This document shows positions 46,774 through 54,044 of a DNA stretch of 64,000 nt, piece by piece. The stretch comes from Stenotrophomonas raiganjensis (SeqCode) (GTDB taxonomy: Bacteria > Pseudomonadota > Gammaproteobacteria > Xanthomonadales > Xanthomonadaceae). A model generated the notes under the pieces. It had not been told where the DNA came from. It was given only the letters and a program-made list of their open reading frames with translations, and ran no database searches. The stretch lies in the NCBI RefSeq assembly GCF_030658505.1, contig NZ_JAUTXR010000156.1:1-64000 (forward strand), given 5' to 3'. The position numbers were made by a program, and so were the translations under genes. How positions within the stretch are numbered: the stretch's first letter is position 1; each line of letters begins with the position of its first letter.

Positions 46774-48264
46774 ATGGCACAAGTCATCAACACCAACACC
46801 ATGTCGCTGAACGCCCAGCGCAACCTGGGCACCAGCGGCGCCAACCTGGCCACCACCATTCAGCGCCTGTCCTCGGGCATGCGCATCAACAGCGCCAAGG
46901 ACGATGCCGCCGGACTGGCGATCTCCGAGCGCTTCACCACCCAGATCCGCGGCGCCAACCAGGCCGCCCGCAACGCCAACGACGGCATCTCGCTGGCCCA
47001 GACCGCCGAAGGCGCGCTGGGTGAGATCGGCAACAACCTGCAGCGCGTCCGCGAGCTGGCCGTGCAGTCGCGCAGCGCCACCAACTCGGCCTCGGATCGT
47101 CAGGCCCTGAATGCTGAAGTGCAGCTGCTGAAGCAGGAAATCCAGCGCGTCGCCGAGCAGACCAACTTCAATGGCACCAACCTGCTGGACGGCACCTTCA
47201 CCAACCAGGCGTTCCAGATCGGCGCCAACCAGGGCCAGACGATCAACATCTCCCAGGTTACCAATGCCAACATCAGCAAGCTGGGGAACTGGACGACCGC
47301 CTCTACGGATGGCTCCTTGACCGGCGGCGTCCCGAACACCGGCACTGCCACCACCTCCGGCAGCTTTGGTGACTTCACCGTTCCGACTGGTTCCGGTCCC
47401 TTCACGATCGATGTCGGTGGCGTGAATGTGTACACCAATACTGACGCCTCCACTGCCACCGCTGCCGCAATCGACACCGCCATTGGCACTAAGACCGCTG
47501 AACTCGCCGCCAAGGGGATCGTTGCGTCGGGTAAGGCTGTAGATGGCGATCTGACCTTCACCAAGGCCGACGGGCAGAAGATGGAGGTCAAGCTCAGCGC
47601 TGACGCTGCTGGTGCATTTGACAATGGAAACACGGTCCAGGGCACGCACACTTCCGGTGGTTTCGGCAAGGCGAGCTTCACGCTCTCCGGTAGCACCGGC
47701 AGCGCTCAGATTGACCTGACCGCCGTTGGCAACGCCGGTGATCGTGCGACCCAGATGGTCAATGCGGTCAATGCCCAGACCCACAATACCGGCGTTACCG
47801 CAGCACTGGTCGAGGGCAAGATGCAGCTGACCGACAAGGCCGGCAATGTGACCATCGCGGTGGCCGGCACTACCGACGCTGCCACGTTGACCAAGGAAAC
47901 CGGCCTGTCCGTAGGCTCGTCGGCGAACTACGCAGCAGGCAAGGCCGCCACTGGCTTTGCTGACCTGGACATCTCCTCGGTCAAGGGTGCCGACAACGCC
48001 ATCCTGGCAATGGACGCAGCCCTGAACTCGATCAACTCCGCCCGCGCCGACCTGGGTGCGATCCAGAACCGCTTCACCTCGGTGGTTGCGAACCTGAACA
48101 CTTCGTCGGAGAACATGTCGGCTGCCCGCAGCCGCATCCGCGACGTGGACTACGCCTCGGAAACCGCCGAGCTGACCCGCAACCAGATCCTGCAGCAGGC
48201 CGGTACCGCCATGCTGGCCCAGGCCAACCAGTCCAGCCAGAACGTGCTGAGCCTGCTGCGCTGA
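46774..48264 (+). CDS. fliC: Flagellin, second copy
   Basis: The 496-residue flagellin begins MAQVINTNTMSLNAQRNLGT and ends with NQSSQNVLSLLR, again with conserved D0/D1 ends and a divergent centre (about 185-395). It has its own sigma-28 promoter and terminators on both sides, so it is expressed independently of the first copy. AAGGA lies about ten bases before the ATG. Multiple tandem flagellin genes are known in S. maltophilia. Confidence 0.96.
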   Translation: MAQVINTNTMSLNAQRNLGTSGANLATTIQRLSSGMRINSAKDDAAGLAISERFTTQIRGANQAARNANDGISLAQTAEGALGEIGNNLQRVRELAVQSRSATNSASDRQALNAEVQLLKQEIQRVAEQTNFNGTNLLDGTFTNQAFQIGANQGQTINISQVTNANISKLGNWTTASTDGSLTGGVPNTGTATTSGSFGDFTVPTGSGPFTIDVGGVNVYTNTDASTATAAAIDTAIGTKTAELAAKGIVASGKAVDGDLTFTKADGQKMEVKLSADAAGAFDNGNTVQGTHTSGGFGKASFTLSGSTGSAQIDLTAVGNAGDRATQMVNAVNAQTHNTGVTAALVEGKMQLTDKAGNVTIAVAGTTDAATLTKETGLSVGSSANYAAGKAATGFADLDISSVKGADNAILAMDAALNSINSARADLGAIQNRFTSVVANLNTSSENMSAARSRIRDVDYASETAELTRNQILQQAGTAMLAQANQSSQNVLSLLR

Positions 48265-48291
48265 TCCAGCGGTAGCAGAAGGCAACAACGG

Positions 48292-48315
48292 GAAGGGGGC
48301 GAAAGCCCCCTTCTT
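48292..48315 (+). terminator. Rho-independent terminator of the second flagellin gene
   Basis: A 9-bp stem GAAGGGGGC / GCCCCCTTC with a GAAA tetraloop is followed by TTCGTG, 27 bases after the stop codon. Confidence 0.75.
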
Positions 48316-48332
48316 CGTGCCCGGAGGCGGAT

Positions 48333-48348
48333 TGGCATGGGCCTTGCA
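48333..48348 (+). promoter_or_regulatory. Sigma-54 promoter upstream of fliD
   Basis: TGGCATG-GGCC-TTGCA has GG and GC in the -24/-12 register, about 100 bases before the fliD ATG. A sigma-28 element lies just downstream, so fliD has two predicted promoters. Confidence 0.8.
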
Positions 48349-48372
48349 CAGGGTTGGAGAGCGTTTCCACGC

Positions 48373-48399
48373 TCAAGCTCGCCCCTCCCAGGCCGATAG
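48373..48399 (+). promoter_or_regulatory. Sigma-28 promoter of fliD
   Basis: TCAAGCTC (48373-48380), 11 bases, GCCGATAG (48392-48399) matches TAAAGTTT-N11-GCCGATAA in spacing and in most -10 bases. The predicted start lies ~40 bases before the ATG. Confidence 0.75.
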
Positions 48400-48447
48400 C
48401 AGGTGCAGCACACCCGCACGGCCCGTCCAAGAAAAAGGATTCCCCTC

Positions 48448-49788
48448 ATGGCCATCGGCACGATTGGTTCCGGCCTCGACATTCCCAACCTGGTTGCACA
48501 GCTGACCGCCAAGGAACGCGAGCCCCGGGAGAAGCAGATCAACTCGGCAGGCGTTGCCGCCAGTGCCAAGCTGTCGGCGCTTGGCACCATCAAAAGCGGA
48601 ATGACCACCCTGCAGAGCGCGCTGAAGACCCTGGTCAAGGGTGTGGCCACCCCCGGCCTGAAGGTCAGCACGCCGACCGAATCGAACTTCACTGCCACCC
48701 TCGATACCAGCACCACGGCAGGCAAGGCCGCCGCGGGCAGTCACCAGGTGGAAGTCAAATCCCTGGCGCAGAACCAGAAGCTCAGCTCCAAGGCCTATAC
48801 GAAGGATGCCGTGGTTGGCGACGGTACGCTGACGATCGGCTACGGCGACAAGTCCATAAGCGTGAACATCGAACCCGGCGCAACACTCGAGAAGATCGCG
48901 GCCGAGATCAACTCCGCCGCCGAGAGCAAGGGCGTCACCGCGGCCGTGGTGACCGCCGACGATGGCATGCACCTGGTGTTGACCGCCGTTGATTCCGGCA
49001 GCAAGGGTGCGTTGAAGGTCAGCGCCAGTGGCGGCAATGGCGGACTCTCCGAGCTGGCCTATGACGGCACACCGGCGTCGAAGATGACCGAAATGGTGCC
49101 CGCCAAGGACGCTGTGGTCGTGGTGGATGGCTTCACCCGCACCAGCAGCTCCAACACCATCACCGATCTGGTGCCCGGCATCAGCCTCACCCTGACCAAG
49201 GCGAAGGAAGGCGAGACGCAGACGCTGACCGTCACTCCGGACAACAGCACGCTGAAGACCAACCTCACGGCCTTCATCACCGCCTACAACGGCATTCAGG
49301 CGACACTGAAGAACTCCAGCGCCTACAACGCCGAGACGCGCACTGCATCGACCATGACCGGCGACGCCATGGTCCGCGGCCTGCAGCAGCAGCTGCGCGC
49401 CCAGCTGAGTGCGAACGTCAACGATCTCAAGGATCTGGGCATCACCATTGCTGCCGATGGCAGCATGAGCCTTGATGGCGCCAAGCTCGACACGGCATTG
49501 GCCAAGAACCCCGAGGCCGCCACCAAACTGTTCGGTGCAGAGGGCGCACTGGGCAAACCGATGACCGAACTGCTCAAGAGCAGCCTGGACGCGACCACCG
49601 GCACGATCACCCAGCGCACGGCGACGTTGAACAAGCAGATCAAGGCGCTCGAAAAGCAGCTGGACGAGCTGGACAAGAACATGGAAAAGGTGGCCGACCG
49701 CTACACCAAGCAGTTCACCGCGATGGAAAAGATGGTCACGCAGATGCAATCGGCCGGCGGCTCGCTGATCCAGCAGCTCGGCAACTGA
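48448..49788 (+). CDS. fliD: FliD, filament cap protein (HAP2)
   Basis: The 446-residue protein begins MAIGTIGSGLDIPNLVAQLT, the conserved FliD N-terminus. It contains FLG-IN-type segments (KGVTAAVVTADDGMHLVLTA) and ends with a coiled coil KQIKALEKQLDELDKNMEKV that is typical of the cap leg domain. ATG at 48448 is preceded by AAGGA. Confidence 0.95.
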   Translation: MAIGTIGSGLDIPNLVAQLTAKEREPREKQINSAGVAASAKLSALGTIKSGMTTLQSALKTLVKGVATPGLKVSTPTESNFTATLDTSTTAGKAAAGSHQVEVKSLAQNQKLSSKAYTKDAVVGDGTLTIGYGDKSISVNIEPGATLEKIAAEINSAAESKGVTAAVVTADDGMHLVLTAVDSGSKGALKVSASGGNGGLSELAYDGTPASKMTEMVPAKDAVVVVDGFTRTSSSNTITDLVPGISLTLTKAKEGETQTLTVTPDNSTLKTNLTAFITAYNGIQATLKNSSAYNAETRTASTMTGDAMVRGLQQQLRAQLSANVNDLKDLGITIAADGSMSLDGAKLDTALAKNPEAATKLFGAEGALGKPMTELLKSSLDATTGTITQRTATLNKQIKALEKQLDELDKNMEKVADRYTKQFTAMEKMVTQMQSAGGSLIQQLGN

Positions 49789-49819
49789 TTTCCAGGCATT
49801 TTTCCGGCGCAGTCGGCGC

Positions 49820-49847
49820 TCAAGTAGAGCCCCGGCTGGGCCGATAA
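49820..49847 (+). promoter_or_regulatory. Sigma-28 promoter of fliS
   Basis: A perfect -10 GCCGATAA (49840-49847) with a CTCAAGTAG -35 region (TCAA at 49820-49823) matches the CTCAAG form seen before cheV and fliD. The predicted start is ~60 bases before the fliS ATG. Confidence 0.75.
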
Positions 49848-49913
49848 CCCGTTAGACCCGTGCCGAATCCCACCACCCACGCGGATGGGCAGGCATTCCA
49901 GGAGACTTCCCCT

Positions 49914-50333
49914 ATGTACGGTTCCAATCGGCAGTTCGCCGAGCAGTACCGAAAAGTCGGCGTGACCACCTCGGTCGTCGATGCCGATCCACACAAGCTG
50001 GTGGCATTGCTGCTGGCCGGTGCCTGCGAGCGCATCCGCACGGCTGAAGCGTCGCTGCAGCGCAATGACCAGGCGCGCAAGGGCAAGGCCATCGGCGAAG
50101 CCTGCGCCATCGTCGGCCACCTCAACGGCTCGCTCGACCATGAAGCCGGTGGTGAGATTGCCGGCAACCTGTCGGCGTTGTACGACTTCGTCATCATGCG
50201 CCTGACCGAGGGCAACCTGCACAACGATCCAACCGCGCTGAAGGAAGCGCTGGGCTTGATGGTGGAGATCGACTCTGCATGGAACGCAATTCCGGCAGAC
50301 CAGCGCCAGGTGACCAAGGCGGTGGGGCCATGA
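49914..50333 (+). CDS. fliS: FliS, flagellin export chaperone
   Basis: The 139-residue helical protein begins MYGSNRQFAEQYRKVGVTTS and has VVDADPHKLVALLLAGACER, then IVGHLNGSLDHEAGGEIAGN and LYDFVIMRLTEGNL, all FliS signatures. It binds the flagellin C-terminus to prevent early polymerisation. GGAG lies nine bases before the ATG. The stop overlaps the next gene as ATGA. Confidence 0.95.
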   Translation: MYGSNRQFAEQYRKVGVTTSVVDADPHKLVALLLAGACERIRTAEASLQRNDQARKGKAIGEACAIVGHLNGSLDHEAGGEIAGNLSALYDFVIMRLTEGNLHNDPTALKEALGLMVEIDSAWNAIPADQRQVTKAVGP

Positions 50334-50620
50334 ACCTGCAATCGATGCATGACGCCCTCGATACTCTGGAAGCAAGCCTGCCAGGCGAGGACCACGAAAC
50401 CAGCGAGCGCCTGATGGCCGAGCACCTGGAAGCAGTGGCCGCGCTGTCGCTGGTTGTCGAGCGCCCCAGTGATGCGTCCATCCTCGCGTTGCGCGACCAC
50501 CAGCAACGCGTGCTGGCACGCATGATCTCCCTGCGCGACGAAGCCGCCGCGCACCTGAAGCACACCGGCCGCTCCCTTCGCGCGGCGCATGCCTACCTGC
50601 AGGCAGAATCGCTGGCATGA
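50330..50620 (+). CDS. fliT: FliT-like flagellar chaperone
   Basis: The 96-residue helical protein (MNLQSMHDALDTLEASLPGE ... LRDHQQRVLARMISLRDEAA) has no strong motif but the right size, helicity and place for FliT, the FliD chaperone. Its ATG overlaps the fliS stop and its stop overlaps the PilZ gene start (ATGA on both sides), so the three are translationally coupled. The name rests on context. Confidence 0.65.
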   Translation: MNLQSMHDALDTLEASLPGEDHETSERLMAEHLEAVAALSLVVERPSDASILALRDHQQRVLARMISLRDEAAAHLKHTGRSLRAAHAYLQAESLA

Positions 50621-51195
50621 CCCAGCTGCCGACCACCTCGCTGCACCATCCCGCCGAGAGCGAACTGTTCGACGAAACGCTCAGCTGCGAGCTGGCCCTG
50701 CCGGCCGAGTTCCAGGCAGGCAGCGGCGCCGGCCGCACCAGCAGCGCCGAAGGCCTGCTGCGCAGCCTGGCACTGGTCGAAGACAGCCGCGTTGACGAAC
50801 ACGACGACCGCAACGAAGCCAGCCTGCAGCTGCAGCGCCTGGAAGCCAAGCTGGATCTGGCGATGGTGCTGCTCGGCCGGCTGGTGCGCCAGCAGGGCCA
50901 GGAGCTGACCCTGCGCCCGGTGCGCTGGTCACGCCGCGGCATCCGCCTGCAGTTGGGCCCGCGCAGCGGCGCCAGCCCCGGACAGGCTGGCCTGGTGCGC
51001 CTGCAGCCCAGCGACTGGCTGCCCGACCATATCGACCTGCCGGTGGAGGTGATCGCCGAAGCTGCGGATGGCGGCGGCGGCCACTACCTCTGGCTGCGCT
51101 TCCAGCGCCTTGGCGACGGCCTGGAGATGGCCATGGAGCGCCACCTGTTCCGCCTGCACCGCCGGCAGGTGGCGGAAGCCCGCCGGGCGCGCTGA
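50617..51195 (+). CDS. Atypical (tetrameric-type) PilZ domain protein
   Basis: The 192-residue protein has a long helix with heptad spacing (about residues 66-92, ASLQLQRLEAKLDLAMVLLG) inside a beta-rich domain with TLRPVRWSRRGIRLQLGPRS and a C-terminal helix MERHLFRLHRRQVAEARRAR. This layout matches the atypical PilZ family that includes XC_6012 of Xanthomonas campestris, in which the helix drives tetramer formation. The canonical RxxxR and D/NxSxxG motif is not evident, so direct c-di-GMP binding is uncertain. It is coupled to the fliS-fliT genes. Confidence 0.75.
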   Translation: MTQLPTTSLHHPAESELFDETLSCELALPAEFQAGSGAGRTSSAEGLLRSLALVEDSRVDEHDDRNEASLQLQRLEAKLDLAMVLLGRLVRQQGQELTLRPVRWSRRGIRLQLGPRSGASPGQAGLVRLQPSDWLPDHIDLPVEVIAEAADGGGGHYLWLRFQRLGDGLEMAMERHLFRLHRRQVAEARRAR

Positions 51196-51281
51196 AACCT
51201 GCCACCATCACGCTAGGCGGGCAAGCCTTGGCGTGCCCGTTCAGCTAAGTTAAGGTGGACTCCCCTACACGGACCTGCTGC

Positions 51282-51920
51282 GTGCCTGTGCGAGTTCTCA
51301 TCGTCGACGATCACACCCTGGTCCGCGCCGGCCTGGCGCGGCTGCTGCAAGGGTTTGCCGACGTGCACCTGGTGGCCGAGGCCAGCAATGCCGAACAGGC
51401 GCTGCAGCTGGCCCTGCAACACGCGCCGGACGTGGTGCTGATGGACCTGTCACTGCCCGGTCGTACCGGCCTGGAAGCCCTCAGTGACATCCGCCTGCGC
51501 GCCCCCGGCACCCGGGTGGTGATGATGACCATGCATGACGACGCCGCGCACGTGCGTGACGCGCTCGATCGCGGTGCGGTCGGGTTCGTGGTCAAGGATG
51601 CGGCACCGCAGGAGCTGGAACTGGCGTTGCGAGCCGCACACGCCGGCCAGGTGTTCCTGAGCCCGCAGATCTCGGCCAAGATGCTGGCGCCGATGCTGGG
51701 CCGCGAGAAGCCCACCGGCATCGCCGCATTGTCGCCACGCCAGCGCGAGATCCTGCGCCGCATCGGCAAGGGCGAGAGCAACAAGGAAATCGCCGCCGAC
51801 CTCGGCATCAGCGTCAAGACGGTGGAGACCCACCGCGCACGCATGATGGAATCGCTGGGCTGCCGCCGCGCCAACGATCTGTTGCTGCTGGCCGCACGCC
51901 ACCAGCACGAGCTGGAGTGA
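51282..51920 (+). CDS. NarL/LuxR-type response regulator
   Basis: The 212-residue regulator has a receiver (about 1-120) with acidic pair VDDH, phosphoacceptor Asp in VVLMDLSLPG, Thr in MMTMHD and Lys in FVVKDA. A LuxR helix-turn-helix follows (LSPRQREILRRIGKGESNKE, ISVKTVETHRARMM). Start options are GTG at 51282 (VPVRVLIVDDH) or 51288. A longer frame from GTG 51255 would include a CCCCTAC motif that looks regulatory. No kinase gene is adjacent. A NarX-type kinase at 26478 is the only one in the window of the class that usually pairs with such regulators. Confidence 0.88.
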   Translation: MPVRVLIVDDHTLVRAGLARLLQGFADVHLVAEASNAEQALQLALQHAPDVVLMDLSLPGRTGLEALSDIRLRAPGTRVVMMTMHDDAAHVRDALDRGAVGFVVKDAAPQELELALRAAHAGQVFLSPQISAKMLAPMLGREKPTGIAALSPRQREILRRIGKGESNKEIAADLGISVKTVETHRARMMESLGCRRANDLLLLAARHQHELE

Positions 51921-51930
51921 TCCTCTGCGG

Positions 51931-51972
51931 AAGGGGGCAGCCCCCTTTCCAGGGGAAAGGGACCTGACCCCT
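51931..51972. repeat. Terminator hairpin and GGGG...GACCCC repeat
   Basis: AAGGGGGC-AG-CCCCCTTT forms a hairpin 11 bases after the regulator stop codon and probably terminates it. It is nested in a larger imperfect repeat (left GGGGCAG.CCCCTTTCC, right AAAGGGACCTGACCCC) related to 21217-21256. Confidence 0.6.
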
Positions 51973-51989
51973 GCCCGGCCCGCGCGGAC

Positions 51990-52008
51990 GACGAATTCCC
52001 GTCACCCC
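51990..52008. promoter_or_regulatory. GACGAATTCCCGTCACCCC motif upstream of rpoN2
   Basis: This 19-base sequence matches the one at 63707-63725 upstream of fliL at 16 of 19 positions. It lies in the 322-base gap between the LuxR-type regulator and rpoN2, about 235 bases before the rpoN2 ATG. It may be an activator site; the rest of the gap (52009-52242) holds a GCTAAGTTA element and a palindrome, listed separately. Confidence 0.4.
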
Positions 52009-52073
52009 GACAGGCCCTGACAGGAATCCGTACACGGCGCAGCCCGATCAACCCGGCACCCGCACCGGAAATC

Positions 52074-52133
52074 AGTAACTTAGCAGCGGTCATCGTCAAT
52101 ATTCCGCGCCGATGTAGGGAATACCCCTACATC
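52074..52133. promoter_or_regulatory. rpoN2 upstream regulatory region
   Basis: The region contains GCTAAGTTA on the minus strand (52076-52084) and the perfect palindrome GATGTAGGG-AATAC-CCCTACATC (52111-52133). The LuxR-type regulator gene has the same two elements, GCTAAGTTA (51244-51252) and CCCCTAC (51262-51268), in its own upstream region. The palindrome has no T tail and looks more like an operator than a terminator. Confidence 0.45.
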
Positions 52134-52242
52134 CTGTCAGGACAACCACGAAGTCCCTCAGGAACCCCCCGATTCCGCCCCCGCCGGATCAAAAGCAAGA
52201 TGCGTTCCACAAGGCGCCGGGGAGCGGTGCCGGGGAACCACG

Positions 52243-53652
52243 ATGAAGGCTGCACTCTCGACCCAGCTGGGCCAACAACTTCACCTCACCCCGCAGCTGC
52301 TGCAGTCGATCCGGCTGCTGCAGCTCGATGGTCTGCACCTGGAACAGGAAATCCAGCGCCTGCTGGACTCCAACCCACTGCTGGAGATCGAGGAGGCCGA
52401 AGCGCCTGCCGCCGACGCCACCGAGGCCGTCGCCACCACGCTGGAAACGGCCGCGTTCGACGAGCTGCCGGAGTCTTCGATGTGGGACGTGGCCGGCGCC
52501 AGCTGGCAGGACGGTGACGATGACCGCATGGCGCGCATCGCTGCGGGGGAATCGACCGACCCGCAGCTGCGCGTGCTGCAGCGCCTGTCGCTGGACATGG
52601 ACGACCGCGAACTGGCGGTGGCCGCGTTCTGGCTCGACCACTGCGATGAAGCCGGCTACCTGCAGGCACCGCTGGAACAGCTGCAGCTTCTGGCCAGCGC
52701 CCAGTTCGATATCGCGGCCGACGGCGTGGAAGCCATCCGCCAGCAGCTGCTGCACGGAGAACCCGCTGGCATGGCCGCGCAGGACCTGCGCGAAGGCCTG
52801 CAGGCACAGCTGCGCAGCCTGCACGGCGTGGTCCCCGCTCGCCATCTGGCCGCCCGCATCCTCGATGGCGCGCTCGATGCGCTGGCCGCCCACGACTACC
52901 CTGCCCTCGCCCGCCAGCACGACGCCGAGATCGACGACGTGCGCGAGGCCGTGCGCCTGATCCTCTCGCTGCAGCCGCGCCCGGGCGACAGCCTGCTGCC
53001 CGAACGCAATGCGGTGGTGGTGCCGGACGTCGTGGCCTGGCACGCCGATGGGCAATGGAAGGTGGCACTGAACCCGGCCACCAGCCGCCGCGTCTCGATC
53101 AACAGCCAGTACGAACAAGCCCTGGCCGAGACCAGCGACGCCGCCCCGGCACTGCGCGAGATGCTGCAGGAAGCGCGCTGGTTCAGCCGCGGCCTGTCGA
53201 TGCGCTACGACACCCTGCTGCGCACCGCGCGGGTGATCGTCGAGCGCCAGGCCGCGTTCCTGGTGCGTGGCGAGGAAGCCATGGCACCGCTGACCCTGAA
53301 GGAAGTGGCCGAGGAGATCGGCATGCACGAGTCCACCGTCTCGCGCATCACCACCGGCAAGTTCCTGCAGACCCCGCGCGGCACCTTTGAACTGAAGCAC
53401 TTCTTCGCGGTGCGACTGGAAGGCGCCAGCGTGTCCGGCCAGGCGGTGAAAGCCATGGTCCGCCGCCTGATCGACGCCGAACCGGCCGGCCGCCCGCTGG
53501 CTGACGAGGCCATTGCCGGCCTGCTGTCGCGCCAGGGGGTGAACATTGCCCGCCGAACCGTCGCAAAATACCGAGAACAACTGGATATCGCCCCGGCCCG
53601 CGAACGGCGCCGGCTCAGCGCCAGGCAACCACAGCTGGCCCGGGTGGGCTGA
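52243..53652 (+). CDS. rpoN2: RpoN2, sigma-54 factor of the flagellar cluster
   Basis: The 469-residue sigma-54 has the Gln/Leu-rich activator region at the N-terminus (QLGQQLHLTPQLLQSIRLLQ), an acidic region (about 55-100), the core-binding domain, the HTH (KEVAEEIGMHESTVSRITTG) and the RpoN box ARRTVAKYRE at 436-445. Xanthomonads carry two rpoN genes, and the one next to fleQ is called rpoN2 and controls flagellar genes. Five sigma-54 promoters in this window are its likely targets. It is followed at once by the receiver gene and fleQ. Confidence 0.93.
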   Translation: MKAALSTQLGQQLHLTPQLLQSIRLLQLDGLHLEQEIQRLLDSNPLLEIEEAEAPAADATEAVATTLETAAFDELPESSMWDVAGASWQDGDDDRMARIAAGESTDPQLRVLQRLSLDMDDRELAVAAFWLDHCDEAGYLQAPLEQLQLLASAQFDIAADGVEAIRQQLLHGEPAGMAAQDLREGLQAQLRSLHGVVPARHLAARILDGALDALAAHDYPALARQHDAEIDDVREAVRLILSLQPRPGDSLLPERNAVVVPDVVAWHADGQWKVALNPATSRRVSINSQYEQALAETSDAAPALREMLQEARWFSRGLSMRYDTLLRTARVIVERQAAFLVRGEEAMAPLTLKEVAEEIGMHESTVSRITTGKFLQTPRGTFELKHFFAVRLEGASVSGQAVKAMVRRLIDAEPAGRPLADEAIAGLLSRQGVNIARRTVAKYREQLDIAPARERRRLSARQPQLARVG

Positions 53653-53666
53653 AAAGGATGTTGGAC

Positions 53667-54044
53667 ATGAACAAGCTCACGGTCCTGCTGGTCGATGACC
53701 ACGAGGGCTTCATCAATGCGGCGATGCGTCATTTCCGCAAGATCGACTGGCTGCAGATCGTCGGCAGTGCCGGCAACGGCCTGGAAGCGATCGAACGCTC
53801 GGAAACGCTGCGCCCGCAGGTCGTACTGATGGATCTGGCGATGCCGGAAATGGGTGGCCTGCAGGCCACCCGCCTGATCAAGTCGCAGGACGATGCACCG
53901 TACATCGTGATCGCCAGCCACTTCGACGACGCCGAGCACCGCGAACACGCGCTGCGTGCCGGTGCCGACAACTTTGTCAGCAAGCTGTCCTACATCCAGG
54001 AAGTCATGCCGATCCTGGAAGGCCTCAGGGAGGAACAGTCGTGA
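53667..54044 (+). CDS. Receiver-only response regulator between rpoN2 and fleQ
   Basis: The 125-residue protein is a complete receiver domain with no output domain: acidic pair VDDH, phosphoacceptor Asp in [13 protein letters not shown], Ser in VIASHFDD and Lys in [11 protein letters not shown] at 53667 ([11 protein letters not shown]) has AAGGA eight bases upstream and is preferred to the ATG at 53658. Its stop overlaps the fleQ GTG start as GTGA, so it is translationally coupled to fleQ. It may act on FleQ or RpoN2; that is inference from position. Confidence 0.85.
   Translation: MNKLTVLLVDDHEGFINAAMRHFRKIDWLQIVGSAGNGLEAIERSETLRPQVVLMDLAMPEMGGLQATRLIKSQDDAPYIVIASHFDDAEHREHALRAGADNFVSKLSYIQEVMPILEGLREEQS

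Noticed and set aside
45058..48264. Flagellin pair as an assembly duplication
   Set aside because: The central regions and flanking sequences differ clearly, so these are two real genes.
49822..49846. A SMAG-like GTAGAGCC head inside the fliS sigma-28 promoter spacer
   Set aside because: The head matches but the following arms do not form a SMAG-type stem of normal length; chance is likely and the promoter reading is better supported.
51311..52099. A 262-codon minus-strand frame across the LuxR-type regulator and the rpoN2 upstream gap
   Set aside because: It is mostly antisense to the regulator and passes through hairpins and palindromes; no family match or coherent hydropathy is seen.
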